Positions 63,715 through 64,000 of a DNA stretch of 64,000 nt are shown in pieces (within the stretch, counting starts at the first letter, position 1; each line of letters starts with the position of its first letter). Made by a program: the position numbers and the translations under genes. The notes below the pieces were generated by a model, which ran no database searches, was not told the DNA's origin, and worked only from the letters and a program-made list of their open reading frames with translations. This DNA is from Ophiocordyceps camponoti-saundersi (nom. inval.) (Eukaryota > Ascomycota > Sordariomycetes > Hypocreales > Ophiocordycipitaceae), in the NCBI GenBank assembly GCA_003339415.1, contig PDHQ01000125.1, forward strand, positions 30,391 to 94,390, written 5' to 3'.

Positions 63715-64000
63715 AAGAAAGAAAGAAAGAAAGAAAGAAGGAAAGAAGGAAAGAAGGAAAGGAGGAAAGGAGGAAAGAAGGAAAGAAGGAAAGAAGGAAA
63801 GAAGGAAAGAAGGAAAAAAGGAAAAAAGGAAAAAAGGAAAAAAGGAAAAAAGGAAAAAAGGAAAAAAGGAAAGAAGGAAAGAAGGAAAGAAGGAAAGAAG
63901 GAAAGAAGGAAAGAAGGAAAGAAGGAAAGAAGGAAAGAAGGAAAGAAGGAAAGAAGGAAAGAAGGAAAGAAGGAAAGAAGGAAAGAAGGAAAGAAGGAAA
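63715..64000. repeat. Pure purine microsatellite (GAAAGAAG-type)
   Basis: At least 286 consecutive A or G reach the window edge. The main unit is GAAGGAAA, with a GAAA start, a GGAGGAAA patch and a central GGAAAAAA patch. A homopurine run of this length can form triplex DNA. Confidence 0.97.

Overview
The window comes from a filamentous ascomycete (Pezizomycotina) that runs, or ran, strong repeat-induced point mutation (RIP). About 60 of the 64 kb is very AT-rich and nearly devoid of CpA and TpG, while TpA is abundant and CpG and CpC survive. This is the footprint of C-to-T change at CpA on both strands. In those stretches every former reading frame is broken by TAA and TAG, so the transposons can be recognised only from long terminal repeats, target-site duplications (TSDs) and ghost protein motifs. 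I cannot name the species.

Region by region: 1-2.7 kb is RIP-degraded DNA with one solo LTR. 2.74-6.1 kb is the only island of normal base composition. It holds one intron-containing gene, a Uso1/p115-type golgin (ER-to-Golgi vesicle tether). Its globular head is well conserved, but the coiled coil is shortened and the acidic tail is missing. 7.56-14.87 kb is LTR element A1. 14.9-26.0 kb is older degraded material with a 1.9-kb retroposon (C1) and a LINE with recognisable reverse transcriptase (D). 26.0-60.4 kb is one nested transposon cluster. Gypsy element G1 lies on the minus strand and gypsy element G3 on the plus strand, head to head. G1 is interrupted by C2, a 1.78-kb short LTR element (S1) and a second A element (A2). 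A2 itself carries C3 and a tRNA-headed SINE-like element. G3 is interrupted by a third gypsy element (G2), whose 5' LTR in turn holds a second copy of the short LTR element (S2). 60.4-64 kb is degraded DNA with a second copy of the SINE-like element, a 217-bp tandem duplication and, at the edge, at least 286 nt of pure purine.

The most interesting item is the SINE-like family. Copy 1 carries an 82-nt tRNA-like head with an intact B box, joined to a ~500-bp body, the whole flanked by a 14-bp TSD. Copy 2 has its own TSD and starts within 1-2 nt of the tRNA 3' end, exactly where tRNA 3' processing would cut. Also notable are the shortened Uso1-like gene spared by RIP, the conversion of all four reverse-transcriptase Asp-Asp sites to Asn-Asn, and the apparent survival of CpA mainly in GCA context.
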